From DMER64 sp041652255 (GTDB lineage Bacteria > Bacteroidota > Bacteroidia > Bacteroidales > UBA932), in NCBI GenBank assembly GCA_041652255.1, contig JBAZHT010000003.1, positions 1 to 64,000 on the forward strand: a DNA stretch of 64,000 nt. The letters are read 5' to 3'. The notes under the pieces are model-generated. The model worked only from the letters and a program-made list of their open reading frames with translations. It was not told where the DNA came from and made no database searches. A program made the position numbers and the translations under genes. Within the stretch, counting starts at the first letter, position 1. Each line of letters starts with the position of its first letter. Of this stretch, positions 26,518 to 35,530 are shown in pieces.

Positions 26518-27315
26518 TTACTTGAGAAAATACTGGTTCAGGAAATTTTGAAAATCCTTCTTATACTGATCGCCAATGGGAACAGAAGCATCTTTTCCAA
26601 AGACTATCCGGTTTTGTACCACTTCCGTAATTTTGGTCAGATTCACAATAAACGAACGGTGGACACGCATGAAAATGTCCTTAGGCAATCGTTCTTCAAT
26701 GGATCTCAAACTGAAAAGAGTCATGACCGGGATACTGTTCTCGGAAAAAATTACCACGTATTCTTTCCGGCTTTCAATATACTGGATATCGGAGATCCTA
26801 AGGCGGACTGTTTTTGAATCGGCACGTACAAAAACATATTCATTATCCCATCCTTTGGGAGATTGTCTTATAACGGATTCTGCCGTTTCATCTTCCTTCC
26901 CATTAAGATGTTCATCGTGGTTAGCGCCCGGAGTACTAACGGGAGAGGTATGTCTGAGTTCAAACTGTTGCCTGACTTTTTCCGCACTTCTCAAAAAATC
27001 CGTCAGGCTGAAAGGTTTGAGTAAATAATCCGTAGCATCTACCTGAAATCCTTCTACGGCAAAATTGGCATATGCCGTAACAAACACGATGATAGGCCTG
27101 TCTTTGAGTGAACGGATGTACTCCAGCCCGTTGATATCGGGCATTTCTATGTCAGTGAAGATCACGTCTACTTTTTCAGTAGCCATCACTTCCATGGCTT
27201 CCGTGGGTCCGGAACAGGCTTTTACCAGTTCCAGGTATGGGATTTTCCCCACATATGACACCATTTGCTGTAATGCAAGCGGTTCATCATCTATAACTAA
27301 ACACCTTATATTCAT
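26518..27315 (-). CDS. LytTR-family response regulator
   Basis: 265 residues. The receiver domain (1-120) has the acidic pair D9/D10, phospho-acceptor D55 in VIFTDIEMPD, the conserved T in VTAYANFA and K in LLKPFSL. A Ser/Pro linker leads to a LytTR DNA-binding domain (about 160-262; VRLRISDIQYIESRKEYV, MRVHRSFIVNL). It should regulate transcription when phosphorylated by the kinase encoded 9 nt upstream. Targets are unknown. The menA gene 6 nt downstream may be in the same transcript. Confidence 0.93.
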   Translation of the reverse strand: MNIRCLVIDDEPLALQQMVSYVGKIPYLELVKACSGPTEAMEVMATEKVDVIFTDIEMPDINGLEYIRSLKDRPIIVFVTAYANFAVEGFQVDATDYLLKPFSLTDFLRSAEKVRQQFELRHTSPVSTPGANHDEHLNGKEDETAESVIRQSPKGWDNEYVFVRADSKTVRLRISDIQYIESRKEYVVIFSENSIPVMTLFSLRSIEERLPKDIFMRVHRSFIVNLTKITEVVQNRIVFGKDASVPIGDQYKKDFQNFLNQYFLK

Positions 27316-27324
27316 AGGTTTTTT

Positions 27325-28359
27325 TTATAGGGGGAGCTGCAAATGTACAATATATTCTGATTTTGTCTGTTCCATGGTTAATTTATAGTTGTTTCCATAC
27401 AACAGATTCAATCTTTCTTTCACATTTTTTATTCCCAAACCACCCTGTTTGGTTGTTTTGGGTTTTTCCGGGAATATGGTATTTGATAATGAAAAATGGA
27501 ACCACCCGGGTTCTACCCAGAAATTCATGTTTATATGGGTTTCTTCCCCGTACACGATCCCGTGTTTAAATGCATTTTCAATAAAGACGATCATGATCAG
27601 GGGCGGGAGTTGAACATTGGGAATATCCCGGGGCACAGTAATATTAAGTTTGACATTTTCTCCGTATCTCAAAAGGTTCAGGTTGCAATAAGCCCTGAAA
27701 ACTTCCAGCTGCCTTTCAAACGAAACCTTAGTATCCGGTGTGCTTTCGTAAAGCATATGCCTTAAAAGCCGGGACAGGCTCACAATGGCATCTTTGGCCT
27801 TTTCTTCGTCTGTATCTACCAGAACATGAATATTGTTAAGGGTATTCATCAAAAAGTGCGGACTAATCTGGAACTGCAGGAATTCCATTTTGTATTTTAT
27901 CAGCTTGTTATCCGCTTCGTGGGCCAGCATTTTGGATTTGATATTATGGAAAACCATCCGAACAGCCACATTCATTCCCATCAGCAACATGGCAATTACA
28001 AAATTGCTCAGCAGTGTAGATTCATATGGGATGAAATTGGTCCAGGCGGCTCCGTACCTGACATCCATAATGTCAATAATGGCTTCACAACCAAAGACGA
28101 TACCCAGCAATAAAACAAATACGAGGAAAAAATACGTGAAATAATTTCCCTTCAGCAAAAAGGTTGGCACATAAATATAGTGGTGGATCAACAATCCTAC
28201 GAAAAAAGGCGACAATATGGCCCAAAGCGACAGAACATGTTGTTGGATTAATAGCGGGCTCAGAAAAGCTACGGCAATGATACCCCAGATTGTTAAATTT
28301 TCCAGCCTCCGCAGTTTCCTGAGTTCTTTATTAATTTCGTATTCGCTCTGTTTCACCAT
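27325..28359 (-). CDS. LytS/YehU-type sensor histidine kinase
   Basis: 344 residues. Four membrane helices occupy about 22-140, followed by the His_kinase domain with phospho-acceptor H168 in QFQISPHFLMNTLNN and a C-terminal HATPase region (FIENAFKHGIVYG, GGLGIKNVKERL). No extracellular sensor domain is apparent, so the signal is probably sensed within the membrane. A TATCTTCG -7-like element lies 15 nt upstream of the ATG. A separate promoter and terminator unit ends 43 nt upstream (see 28403-28513). Confidence 0.92.
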   Translation of the reverse strand: MVKQSEYEINKELRKLRRLENLTIWGIIAVAFLSPLLIQQHVLSLWAILSPFFVGLLIHHYIYVPTFLLKGNYFTYFFLVFVLLLGIVFGCEAIIDIMDVRYGAAWTNFIPYESTLLSNFVIAMLLMGMNVAVRMVFHNIKSKMLAHEADNKLIKYKMEFLQFQISPHFLMNTLNNIHVLVDTDEEKAKDAIVSLSRLLRHMLYESTPDTKVSFERQLEVFRAYCNLNLLRYGENVKLNITVPRDIPNVQLPPLIMIVFIENAFKHGIVYGEETHINMNFWVEPGWFHFSLSNTIFPEKPKTTKQGGLGIKNVKERLNLLYGNNYKLTMEQTKSEYIVHLQLPL

Positions 28360-28374
28360 AATGGAAATAGTATA

Positions 28375-28382
28375 CGAAGATA
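28375..28382 (-). promoter_or_regulatory. Possible -7 element (TATCTTCG) of the sensor kinase gene
   Basis: One mismatch from TAnnTTTG and 15 nt before the kinase ATG. It is downstream of the terminator at 28403-28433 and could therefore drive the kinase gene independently. Confidence 0.35.
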
Positions 28383-28402
28383 CGATTTACTGAAGAATAA
28401 AT

Positions 28403-28433
28403 AAAAAAAAAGGCGGGATTTAGATCTCCCACC
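28403..28433 (-). terminator. Intrinsic terminator upstream of the sensor kinase gene
   Basis: On the minus strand, stem GGTGGGA (28433-28427) pairs with TCCCGCC (28418-28412) around an 8-nt loop. It is followed by nine consecutive T residues (28411-28403). This is the clearest rho-independent terminator in the window. It lies 183 nt after the M16 peptidase stop and 43 nt before the kinase start. Confidence 0.8.
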
Positions 28434-28500
28434 TGTAAAAAAGATTTCGCATCTTTTTTGTGTACGTTTTTAGTTCAAAAAACCATTCATTATTTATCCT
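28403..28500 (-). ncRNA. Candidate small RNA or attenuated leader (about 98 nt)
   Basis: A promoter-like pair, CTTG (28537-28534), 20-nt spacer and TATCTTTG (28513-28506), points toward the terminator at 28433-28403. Transcription from about 28500 would give a transcript near 98 nt with two hairpins: a 9-bp AU stem (AAAAAAGAT / ATCTTTTTT, 28437-28459) and the terminator stem. It contains a six-codon frame ATG-AAT-GGT-TTT-TTG-AAC-TAA. It may be a free small RNA, or a leader that controls read-through into the kinase gene. No known RNA family was recognised. Confidence 0.45.
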
Positions 28501-28505
28501 ATTCG

Positions 28506-28513
28506 CAAAGATA
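28506..28513 (-). promoter_or_regulatory. -7 element TATCTTTG of the small-RNA/leader candidate
   Basis: A perfect TAnnTTTG on the minus strand with CTTG 20 nt upstream as a 3-of-4 match to the TTTG -33 element. No start codon of an annotated gene lies within 140 nt. Confidence 0.5.
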
Positions 28514-28615
28514 AACCCCCTGAACCAATATTACAAGGAGAATTTATCCGGGTACGGGTTTTATCTACATAACCCGCATTTTTATCAATGAAAGGCTTTT
28601 TTTCTTCAACATAAC

Positions 28616-31543
28616 TTAATAGCCGAATATTTCTTCCCGGGACAATCTCACAACTTTTCCGTAGCCCGAAAGATAATCCAAATCTAACGCCTTGATATCG
28701 CTTAATATACAATAATCAGTAGATCTGCCTTTTATCCATTCCTGTTGAAAAGCTACGATATCTTCCAATGTAAGTTCCTGAACGTCTTCAAAAATGACCT
28801 TCCTCATATCTTCCCAAATATTCTTTTCTTTGGCCTGTTGGTAAAAGTTCAAGAGATTTCTGCCTGTGATCCTTTCCGTCCTGAGGGAAGATATCAGGCC
28901 TTCTTTGGCCAGCGAAAATGAGCGCTCGGATTCCGGCATATTATTGATAATATCTTCAAAAGCTCCTATAGCATCCTTCATTTTGTCATTCTGGGTAGCT
29001 ATAAAACTACTGAAAACATACGGGAAGCCCTCCCGTTTCAGAGAAGGTTCGCTAAAACGGGCACTTGCGCTGTAAGCCAGGCCCCTGGCTTCCCTCATTT
29101 CCTGGAAAACAATGGCATTCATGGAAGAACCAAAGTACTCATTATACATACGAGCCTGTGCATAGGGGACATTGTCGTACGTTTCGTTATCCCTTGCAGA
29201 ATAGGAAGCATAATACATCTGATTGGCATCGTACTGAGCCAGGTATACTCTGTTTTCGGCATCAATGACCGGTTTGAAATATTCTTTTTCCGGCACGGGT
29301 CTCAGGTTTTCTGCCATCGGCCAGGAAGCTTCAATAAGAGCCCCTACCTTTTCTATGGGTGAAGGACCGTGATAATAAATGTCAGCCTCGTAGGACAGCA
29401 GATCCTGAATTTTTTTCAGAAGTGCCGCGGGATCAGTACGTTTTAATTCTCTTTCAGTCATAATATTGGTAGCCTGATTTACAGGGCCGTACTGCATATA
29501 TTGCTGCAGACGCTGAAAATTCGTTCTCTGGTCGGTTTTTGCATCGGCACGGCTTTTCAGGATATTCCCGGCCAGGGAATTGTAAACGTCTTTGTCGGGT
29601 TGAGCATCGGTAATCCATTCAGACAAAAGTTCAAGTGCAGGCTGCATATTCTCGGCCAATCCGTTCAACGTAATGGAACAGGTATTTTGAGAACCTCTTG
29701 CATTGAACGAACAGGCCAGTTCATAAAACGATCTGCTTATTTCTTCAGCCGATTTTTCAGATGTTCCCAGGTAATTCAGGTAATCAAAAGCCACCGGCAG
29801 GGCCTTATCATAATTACTGCCCAGTTCGTATACAATGGACAAGGTAAAAAGATCGTTCACGGTATTCGGAACGTACACAAGTGTTACGCCTTCCCGAACA
29901 GAATGTTTTGCGAAGTCTTTTTCAAAGTCTACAAAGACCGGTTCAATGGGATCTACCCCGGAAGCGAGGATCTCCTGCAGGAACCCGGAAGATTTATCCC
30001 TGTTTGTATGTATTGGCGTAATGGCCGGTTTTTCGATTTTTTTGTAGGTAGTATCAGGACCCTGACGTTTGTATATGACCGCGTAATTATCGTCTTTAAA
30101 ATATTGGTTCGCAAAAGCCACCAGGTCATCTTTGGTAACGGCTTCCATTCTTTCAATGAAGCGGATCTGTTGTTCCCAGGGGATACCGTTTATGAATGAG
30201 CTGACAAACATATTGGCCCTTCCCCTGTTACTTTCCAACCGTCGCATCATATTGAACTTATAGTTGTTTACTATGGCTTTAAGCAAATTTTCGTCAAAGT
30301 CTCCCTTACGGATCTTATCCAGGCTGTTCAGCAGCAGGTCTTTTACCTGATCCAGACTCTGACCCTGTTTGGGATTGCCTTGCAAGATCAAAGCACTTCT
30401 GTCTGCCATCATGTAAGCGTAAGCCCCGGCCTGCAACACTTTTTGCTGTTGGTTCAGGTCAAGGTCCATGATCCCTGCTTTACCGTTGCTGAGTACTTCC
30501 CCAAAAACGGTAAACAAAGCATCTTCAGTTGATGCTATATGAGGTCCCTGCCATCCCAGGGTAACGTACTCTGATTCCAATCCCCGGACTTCCACTTCAA
30601 GAGGTCCTTCCACGGGTTCCTCCCGGGTAAGTATGCGCTCAGGTAATTCGGAATTGGCCTCCCATTGCCCAAAATACTCATCAATGATGGAAATCATTTC
30701 ATCGGGATCGAAATCCCCTGAAAGACAAATGGCCGTATTATTGGGAACATAGTATGTCTTGTAATAATTCTTTATGTTGGTTATGGAGGGATTCTTTAAA
30801 TGCTCCTGTGTCCCTATAACTGTCTGTTTGCCGTAAGGATGCGTGGGAAAAAGTGCGGTTAACAGTTTTTCAGTCACTTTTTCACTATCCATGGTGGAAT
30901 ACATATTCATTTCTTCATATACGGTTTCCAGTTCGGTGTGAAATCCGCGGATCACATTGTCCGAAAAACGTTCGGCCTGGATCTTAGCCCAGTTTCTGAC
31001 CTGGTTGGACGGTATATCTTCAATATACATGGTCTGGTCGTATCCCGTTCCTGCGTTCGTACCGGTAGCTCCGATGGCAGACATAAGCTTGTCGTACTCG
31101 TTCGGAATGGAATATTTGGAAGCCTCCAGGGAAATACTGTCTATGCGGTGATAAATGGCTTTGCGTTCTTCGTCGTCACGGGTGGCCCTGTATTCCTCAA
31201 AGAGGACCTCTATCTGGTCCAATAGCGGTTTTTCCATTTCATAATTCTGTGTTCCGAACTTTGAAGTACCCTTGAACATCAGATGCTCAAAATAGTGAGC
31301 CAGCCCCGTTGTTTCAGATGGGTCATCCTTGCCTCCCACCCTGACGGCAATGTAAGTCTGGATCCTGGGAGTTTCATCATTGATAGTCATATATACTTTA
31401 AGACCGTTGTCCAGGGTATATATACGTGCATTTAACGGATCCCCATCTACTGTCTGGTATGAGTAACGGGGTCCGCAGGAAAGTATGACACCTATAGCGC
31501 CTAGTGTCAAAACGGCAGTTGTAAATTTGTGTAAGAGTGACAT
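28616..31543 (-). CDS. M16-family zinc metallopeptidase lipoprotein
   Basis: 975 residues. A lipoprotein signal ends at Cys23 (GVILSCG), so it is membrane anchored in the envelope. The inverted zinc motif HYFEH (H83, E86, H87) sits in the first M16 domain (about 35-260). Three further M16-type domains follow, and the third and fourth form the inactive half (ARGLAYSASARFSEP, YFGSSMNAIVFQEMREARGLAYS), as in pitrilysin-type fused enzymes. It probably cleaves peptides in the periplasm. The frame is open to 31642, but the start at 31543 (or 31549) gives the signal peptide and follows a TACATTTG -7 box by 19 nt. Confidence 0.92.
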   Translation of the reverse strand: MSLLHKFTTAVLTLGAIGVILSCGPRYSYQTVDGDPLNARIYTLDNGLKVYMTINDETPRIQTYIAVRVGGKDDPSETTGLAHYFEHLMFKGTSKFGTQNYEMEKPLLDQIEVLFEEYRATRDDEERKAIYHRIDSISLEASKYSIPNEYDKLMSAIGATGTNAGTGYDQTMYIEDIPSNQVRNWAKIQAERFSDNVIRGFHTELETVYEEMNMYSTMDSEKVTEKLLTALFPTHPYGKQTVIGTQEHLKNPSITNIKNYYKTYYVPNNTAICLSGDFDPDEMISIIDEYFGQWEANSELPERILTREEPVEGPLEVEVRGLESEYVTLGWQGPHIASTEDALFTVFGEVLSNGKAGIMDLDLNQQQKVLQAGAYAYMMADRSALILQGNPKQGQSLDQVKDLLLNSLDKIRKGDFDENLLKAIVNNYKFNMMRRLESNRGRANMFVSSFINGIPWEQQIRFIERMEAVTKDDLVAFANQYFKDDNYAVIYKRQGPDTTYKKIEKPAITPIHTNRDKSSGFLQEILASGVDPIEPVFVDFEKDFAKHSVREGVTLVYVPNTVNDLFTLSIVYELGSNYDKALPVAFDYLNYLGTSEKSAEEISRSFYELACSFNARGSQNTCSITLNGLAENMQPALELLSEWITDAQPDKDVYNSLAGNILKSRADAKTDQRTNFQRLQQYMQYGPVNQATNIMTERELKRTDPAALLKKIQDLLSYEADIYYHGPSPIEKVGALIEASWPMAENLRPVPEKEYFKPVIDAENRVYLAQYDANQMYYASYSARDNETYDNVPYAQARMYNEYFGSSMNAIVFQEMREARGLAYSASARFSEPSLKREGFPYVFSSFIATQNDKMKDAIGAFEDIINNMPESERSFSLAKEGLISSLRTERITGRNLLNFYQQAKEKNIWEDMRKVIFEDVQELTLEDIVAFQQEWIKGRSTDYCILSDIKALDLDYLSGYGKVVRLSREEIFGY

Positions 31544-31562
31544 AATCATTTGGTTATTTATA

Positions 31563-31570
31563 CAAATGTA
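31563..31570 (-). promoter_or_regulatory. -7 element TACATTTG of the M16 peptidase gene
   Basis: A perfect TAnnTTTG on the minus strand, 19 nt before the ATG at 31543 and inside the spurious N-terminal extension of the frame. Confidence 0.5.
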
Positions 31571-31626
31571 CAAATATTTGTGCTCGGCATTGTTTTTGCT
31601 GTAAAAATCAGAAAAAAAACAAAAAA

Positions 31627-32319
31627 ATGGAACCCGCTTCAACTGTATCTTACTACTGGATCATCTTCATAGGAACCGTTTTGCTAAGCTGGATAGTCCA
31701 GTCTATGCTTCGGTCAAAATTCAGAAAATATTCCAAGATCCGGATCACCTCCGGACTTACCGGGGCGGAAGTAGCCCGCAAAATGCTCCGGGATAACAAT
31801 ATTGAGGATGTACAGATTATTTCTGCCACAGGCAGGCTGACCGACCATTACAACCCTGCAAACAAGACGGTTAACCTGAGTGAAGGGGTATACAAAAGTA
31901 ACAGCATTATGGCGGCAGCCGTTGCTGCTCATGAGTGTGGTCACGCCCTTCAGCACGCCTACGGATACGCACCTCTTAAAATGAGATCTACACTGGTCCC
32001 TGTAGTGAGTTTTGCATCACAATGGGTGATATGGGTAATCCTGGCAGGCATGTTGCTAATAAGAACATTCCCTCAGCTGATGCTCTTTGGAATCATTTTG
32101 TTTGCACTGACTACGCTTTTCAGCATCATCACCCTGCCGGTTGAGATCAATGCAAGCCGTCGCGCACTGGCCTGGCTCAACGACAGCGGGATCACCAATT
32201 ATGAAACGTACCCCATGGCAAAAGATGCATTACGTTCGGCTGCCTATACATATATCGTCGCAGCTCTCAGTTCCCTGGCCACTTTGTTTTATTACATTAC
32301 CCTCTTTTCCAGACGATGA
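31627..32319 (+). CDS. Membrane zinc metallopeptidase (YugP / Zn_peptidase_2 family)
   Basis: 230 residues. An N-terminal membrane helix (about 8-27) precedes the zinc motif HECGH (H102, E103, H106) in AAHECGHALQHAYGY. Two or three more helices follow (about 125-180 and 205-225). The family (PF04298) is annotated as neutral zinc metallopeptidase; physiological substrates are unknown. It is divergent from the M16 peptidase gene, so two envelope peptidases share the 83-bp intergenic region. Confidence 0.88.
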   Translation: MEPASTVSYYWIIFIGTVLLSWIVQSMLRSKFRKYSKIRITSGLTGAEVARKMLRDNNIEDVQIISATGRLTDHYNPANKTVNLSEGVYKSNSIMAAAVAAHECGHALQHAYGYAPLKMRSTLVPVVSFASQWVIWVILAGMLLIRTFPQLMLFGIILFALTTLFSIITLPVEINASRRALAWLNDSGITNYETYPMAKDALRSAAYTYIVAALSSLATLFYYITLFSRR

Positions 32320-32343
32320 TCACCGGTCACATCCCGTTTTTTG

Positions 32344-32351
32344 TATATTTG
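32344..32351 (+). promoter_or_regulatory. -7 element TATATTTG of kdgK-eda
   Basis: A perfect TAnnTTTG, 22 nt before the kdgK ATG at 32374. It falls inside the in-frame extension that starts with TTG at 32341, which supports 32374. Confidence 0.55.
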
Positions 32352-32373
32352 TACTGATTTACAATACAAAAAC

Positions 32374-33408
32374 ATGGGAAAAGTTGTCACATTCGGAGAA
32401 ATCATGTTGCGCTTGTCCATTCCTGACCATTTGCGGCTGGGACAATCCGGTGAATTTTCGGCAACATTCGGGGGAGGAGAAGCCAATGTAGCCGTTTCTC
32501 TGGCAAATTACGGCATCCCTGCCTCTTTTTTTACCAGGCTGCCCGATAATGACCTGTCTTTGTGGTGTCTTAAGGAATTGCGCTCATTCGGCGTTGATAC
32601 AGGCAGTATCATACTCGGCGGAAAACGCCTGGGTTTGTACTATCTGGAAACCGGGGCCGTAGCCAGGGCTTCGAAAGTGATCTACGACAGGGAAAATTCT
32701 TCATTTTCAGAAATACTACCGGAAATGATCCGTTGGGAAGAAATCTTACGGGACGCCACATGGTTTCACTGGACCGGAATTACTCCTGCTGTGAGCCGGA
32801 GTGCCGCCCAAACCTGCCTGGACGCTGTAAAAACCGCCAGGCGGATGGGTATCACTGTTTCCTGTGATCTGAATTACAGGAAGAATCTCTGGAAATACGG
32901 GTTGCCGGCTTCCGAAGTCATGCCCGAACTGGTGTCAGGATGCGATATTATTATTGGCAATGAAGAAGATGCCGAAAAGGTCTTTGACATCAAACCGAAA
33001 GGTTTTAAAGCCAACCCGGGAAAAACAGAAGCTGCTGCATTCAGACCCGTATGTGAATCACTGATGAACAGGTTTCCTGAAGCAAAGAAAGTTGCCATAA
33101 CTTTAAGAGGGTCCCTGAGCGCCAGTCATAACACCTGGTCAGCCATCCTCTGGAACGGGGAAAAAATGCATACGGCTCCCGTATACGACATAACTCATAT
33201 AGTGGACCGCGTAGGCGGAGGCGATTCGTTTGCCGCGGGACTGATCTACGGACTGATCACCTACCAGGGTGACGATGCCAGGGCTCTGGATTTTGCAACA
33301 GCTGCATCATGTCTTAAACATACCGTTTATGGAGATTTTAACCGTGTAACGGTTCAGGAAATAGAAACGTTAATGACCGGAGACGCATCCGGCAGGGTAA
33401 ACAGATAA
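32374..33408 (+). CDS. kdgK: 2-dehydro-3-deoxygluconate kinase (PfkB family)
   Basis: Phosphorylates 2-keto-3-deoxygluconate to KDPG, the last common step of hexuronate breakdown before aldol cleavage. 344 residues with the PfkB signatures: N-terminal GEIMLRLSIP, GGGEANVAVSLANYG, and the C-terminal anion hole with catalytic Asp in DRVGGGDSFAAGLIYGL. The assignment to KDG rather than another sugar is helped by the adjacent eda (10 nt downstream) and the nearby uxaC and exuT. Confidence 0.88.
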   Translation: MGKVVTFGEIMLRLSIPDHLRLGQSGEFSATFGGGEANVAVSLANYGIPASFFTRLPDNDLSLWCLKELRSFGVDTGSIILGGKRLGLYYLETGAVARASKVIYDRENSSFSEILPEMIRWEEILRDATWFHWTGITPAVSRSAAQTCLDAVKTARRMGITVSCDLNYRKNLWKYGLPASEVMPELVSGCDIIIGNEEDAEKVFDIKPKGFKANPGKTEAAAFRPVCESLMNRFPEAKKVAITLRGSLSASHNTWSAILWNGEKMHTAPVYDITHIVDRVGGGDSFAAGLIYGLITYQGDDARALDFATAASCLKHTVYGDFNRVTVQEIETLMTGDASGRVNR

Positions 33409-33418
33409 TATCATTGTC

Positions 33419-34096
33419 ATGGCAAGATTTTCAAAATGGGATGTAACGGATGCCATCAGGGACACGGGACTGATCCCTGTTTTTTACCATCCACACAAAG
33501 AAACAGCAGAAAATGCAGTCAAAGCCTGTTACCAGGCAGGTGTACGCGTTTTTGAATTTACTAACCGGGGAGACTTTGCCCACGAAGTATTTGCGCATCT
33601 GGAAAAATTTATGGCAAAAGAATGTCCCGAAATGATATTAGGGGCAGGCTCTGTGACGGAGCCGGCCACTGCAACCCTTTTCATTCAAACGGGAGCCGCC
33701 TTCATTGTAGGTCCGAATTTTAACCCTGAAGTGGCGCGGCTGTGTAACCGCCGCCTCATCCCCTACATTCCCGGATGTGCCACGGCTACCGAAGTCGGGA
33801 ACGCCCAGGAAGCCGGATGTGAAATGTGCAAGATCTTTCCCGCATCCGAGACCGGGGGCCCTTCATTCATCAAAAGTCTGAAAGCCCCTATGCCACGCAG
33901 TTTGTTCCTGGTTACGGGAGGCGTGGAGCCCCGGGAAGACAATTTAAAGGAATGGTTCCGGGCAGGAGCCACTTGCGTAGGAATGGGGTCGGCTCTTTTT
34001 ACAAAAGAACTTATGAAGATCAAAGACTGGCAAGGCATAGAACGTTTGTGCAAGATCTCCCTGGATGCCATAACCGGCATCAAATCTACACTATAA
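33419..34096 (+). CDS. eda: KDPG/KHG aldolase
   Basis: Cleaves 2-keto-3-deoxy-6-phosphogluconate to pyruvate and glyceraldehyde-3-phosphate. 225 residues, a class I aldolase with E46 and R50 in VFEFTNRGD and Schiff-base Lys138 in CEMCKIFPA. It is co-transcribed with kdgK and its end overlaps the convergent exuT gene by 11 nt. Confidence 0.93.
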   Translation: MARFSKWDVTDAIRDTGLIPVFYHPHKETAENAVKACYQAGVRVFEFTNRGDFAHEVFAHLEKFMAKECPEMILGAGSVTEPATATLFIQTGAAFIVGPNFNPEVARLCNRRLIPYIPGCATATEVGNAQEAGCEMCKIFPASETGGPSFIKSLKAPMPRSLFLVTGGVEPREDNLKEWFRAGATCVGMGSALFTKELMKIKDWQGIERLCKISLDAITGIKSTL

Positions 34097-35525
34097 TCTT
34101 CCTGTAACGGGGAACGAGCGTTTTCATGATCACCCATCCTCCCAGGTAAGCCACAGAGCAGATACAAAACACAATAAAATATCCGGCTGCTTCACCCTGA
34201 AATCCCATAAAGGTCATCTGTGTATTGGCGGCATGATCAAACAAAACACCCGAATAACGATTGATCACGTAAGAAGATATCATCCCTGCCGTAGTACCTA
34301 TCCCCGTTATGGTGCCTATGGTACTCTTTGGAAACATATCTCCGATGGTTGAATACAGGTTGGCAGACCATGCCTGGTGAGCCGCTCCGGCAATTCCAAT
34401 GATAATTACGGGGATCCAATAGGATACGTTTCCCAGAGGCTGGGCAAACATGGTTAATAAAGGGAAAAAAGCAAAAATCAACATGGCCCGCATTCTTCCC
34501 GAATATGGGTCCATCTTCTTTTTATCTACAAAATATGTAGGCAGCCAGCCTCCTATTATAGAAAGCAGGGTGATGGCATAAAGCACGAAAATCAGTAATT
34601 GGGCCTTAGGATTGTTTGAAGGCAGACCATACACCGAACTCAGATAGGCCGGAGTCCAGAACAGGAAGAACCACCAAACCCCGTCGGTCATAAATTTGCC
34701 AAGGGCAAAAGCCCAGGTTTGCCTGAACGAAAAACATTTCCAGAAAGATATCCTGGTCTGTGAAACAGAAGGTTTGTCGTCGGTAGAAACGTCTTCTCCG
34801 TCTTGTTGAATATACATCAGCTCAGCCCGGCTCACTTTGGGATGTACCTCGGGTTTTTTGTATATGAAGATCCAGATACCCATCCATAAAAAGCCTAAAG
34901 CACCAATTATCAAAAATGCAGCCTCCCATCCTAACCTGGTTGCGATCAAAGGAACTGTAACAGGAGCCACCAATGCCCCGACAGTTGCTCCCGCATTAAA
35001 GATGCTGGTGGCAAAACCCCTGTCTTTTTTGGGAAAATATTCGGCCGTTGCTTTCACCGCTGCCGGAAAATTTCCCGCCTCCCCCAGGGCCAAAATGCTT
35101 CGGGCAAAAATAAACAGCGATACGCTCACTGTCGTGATCCTTGCCACCATATCCACTCCCCGGGCCATACGCAACGCGTCGGCACTGTCCAATCCGACTA
35201 CGGCCTCTGTAATAACACCGCACAAAGCATGAAGACAAGCTCCCACAGACCATATCCCGATAGCCCACAGATAGCCTTTTTTTGTATCTATGCGATCTAT
35301 GATCCTGCCAGCAAACAAAACGCCAATAGCATACATAATAGAAAAAACACCCGTGATTTTTCCGTAATGCAAATTGGTCCAGTGAAATTCCGGGGCAATG
35401 AAATCCATCCAGGTAAGCGACAATACCTGGCGATCCAAATAATTAACGGTAGTGGCAAAAAACAACATCATACAGATGGTCCACCTGTATCGTGTCATTT
35501 TTTCTCCGGCAGGTCTTATTTTCAT
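34086..35525 (-). CDS. exuT: Hexuronate MFS transporter (ExuT-like, ACS family)
   Basis: 479 residues with twelve predicted helices. The N-terminal motif NYLDRQVLS and the loop GRIIDRIDTKKGY are typical of the anion:cation symporter branch that includes ExuT. The insert between helices 6 and 7 carries EVHPKVSRAEL. The adjacent uxaC, 5 nt upstream on the same strand, supports glucuronate or galacturonate as substrate. Another acidic sugar is possible. Confidence 0.85.
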   Translation of the reverse strand: MKIRPAGEKMTRYRWTICMMLFFATTVNYLDRQVLSLTWMDFIAPEFHWTNLHYGKITGVFSIMYAIGVLFAGRIIDRIDTKKGYLWAIGIWSVGACLHALCGVITEAVVGLDSADALRMARGVDMVARITTVSVSLFIFARSILALGEAGNFPAAVKATAEYFPKKDRGFATSIFNAGATVGALVAPVTVPLIATRLGWEAAFLIIGALGFLWMGIWIFIYKKPEVHPKVSRAELMYIQQDGEDVSTDDKPSVSQTRISFWKCFSFRQTWAFALGKFMTDGVWWFFLFWTPAYLSSVYGLPSNNPKAQLLIFVLYAITLLSIIGGWLPTYFVDKKKMDPYSGRMRAMLIFAFFPLLTMFAQPLGNVSYWIPVIIIGIAGAAHQAWSANLYSTIGDMFPKSTIGTITGIGTTAGMISSYVINRYSGVLFDHAANTQMTFMGFQGEAAGYFIVFCICSVAYLGGWVIMKTLVPRYRKIIV

Positions 35526-35530
35526 GTAAT

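Noticed and set aside
28555..28576. Small hairpin CGGGTT/AACCCG downstream of the M16 gene as its terminator
   Set aside because: No T-tract follows on the minus strand; the terminator at 28403-28433 is much stronger. It may only be a 3' UTR stem.
29501..30199. 232-codon open frame antisense to the M16 peptidase
   Set aside because: Same reason: it is antisense to a strongly supported gene and its Cys/Phe-rich translation is unlike any known family.
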